Origin: Mesoplasma coleopterae
Lineage (GTDB): Bacteria; Bacillota_I; Bacilli_A; Mycoplasmatales; Mycoplasmataceae
Assembly (NCBI RefSeq): GCF_002804245.1
Contig: NZ_CP024968.1
Coordinates: 558,001 to 622,000, forward strand
Reading direction: 5' to 3'
DNA: 64,000 nt
In this document: one piece after another, positions 63,939 through 64,000 of the stretch
How the letters are laid out: each line of letters begins with the position of its first letter
Numbering within the stretch: the stretch's first letter is position 1
Made by a program: the position numbers and the translations under genes
The notes under the pieces: generated by a model
Seen by the model: the letters and a program-made list of their open reading frames with translations, nothing else
Databases searched by the model: none
Told to the model about the DNA's origin: nothing

Positions 63939-64000
63939 AATTATATATTTTTAATCAAATATTCAAATAGAATAAAAATTGATTTAACTTAATATTTATT

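Overview
The window is chromosomal DNA of a mollicute that reads UGA as tryptophan. Almost every conserved protein (leuS, asnS, proS, lepA, potA, tpiA neighbours and others) is cut into pieces under the standard code and becomes full length when TGA is read as Trp and only TAA and TAG stop. Base composition is very AT-rich, genes are tightly packed and mostly on the minus strand, and SD sequences are of the AGGAGG/GAGGTGAT type. Gene content (sucrose and trehalose-type PTS operons, a fused PotC-PotD protein, lipoproteins with DUF285-type repeats, Ffh, tsaB/D/E) points to the Spiroplasma/Mesoplasma/Entomoplasma branch, probably a Mesoplasma close to M. florum. That placement is inference from gene content. 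All CDS ends below use code 4.

Layout. 1-4.2 kb: an edge-truncated membrane protein, cdd, eno and typA. 4.2-7.3 kb: a tight three-gene minus-strand operon of a PHP-domain/SMC-like ATPase fusion and two small unknown proteins; this is the best candidate in the window for an undescribed system. 7.3-9.6 kb: Nudix protein, membrane protein, hypothetical protein. 9.6-15.1 kb: lepA, a pseudoenzyme-like alpha/beta hydrolase, RNase H with viroplasmin domain, proS and an unknown protein. 15.1-30.3 kb: housekeeping core (tRNA-Ser, rlmH, ffh, asnS, HAD, hydrolase, RpiR regulator, tsaD, PH-domain protein, DHH phosphoesterase, large membrane protein, leuS, tRNA-Ile, rpsI-rplM, tsaB-tsaE). 30.3-33.2 kb: an MgtA-like P-type ATPase preceded by a 26-codon leader ORF.

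33.2-39.3 kb is an alpha-glucoside (probably trehalose) operon: LacI-type repressor, operator, PTS EIIBC, membrane protein, GH13 phospho-alpha-glucosidase, membrane protein, ROK kinase. The logic is uptake with phosphorylation, hydrolysis to glucose-6-P plus glucose, and phosphorylation of the free glucose. 39.3-43.4 kb holds a 993-aa DUF285/BspA-repeat lipoprotein with its own LacI-type regulator and a palindromic operator buried in a long inverted repeat. 43.6-46.8 kb: gpmI, HAD and tpiA. 46.9-50.2 kb: a second lipoprotein broken at an A8 tract, and a membrane protein. 50.2-51.3 kb: ten tRNA genes in two transcription units (Phe, Asp, fMet, Ser, Ile-CAT, Met, Ala, Pro, Arg from one promoter; Cys from another).

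52.5-58.1 kb is the polyamine ABC transporter operon potA-potB-potCD, headed by a 43-codon ORF and three consecutive hairpins that look like a regulated leader. 58.1-59.0 kb is a HAD phosphatase. 59.0-63.9 kb is the sucrose operon: GntR/UTRA regulator, scrA (EIIBC), scrB, scrK, with an inverted repeat overlapping its promoter. No CRISPR array, insertion sequence, rRNA or replication origin was seen. No stretch longer than about 300 bases lacks a gene.
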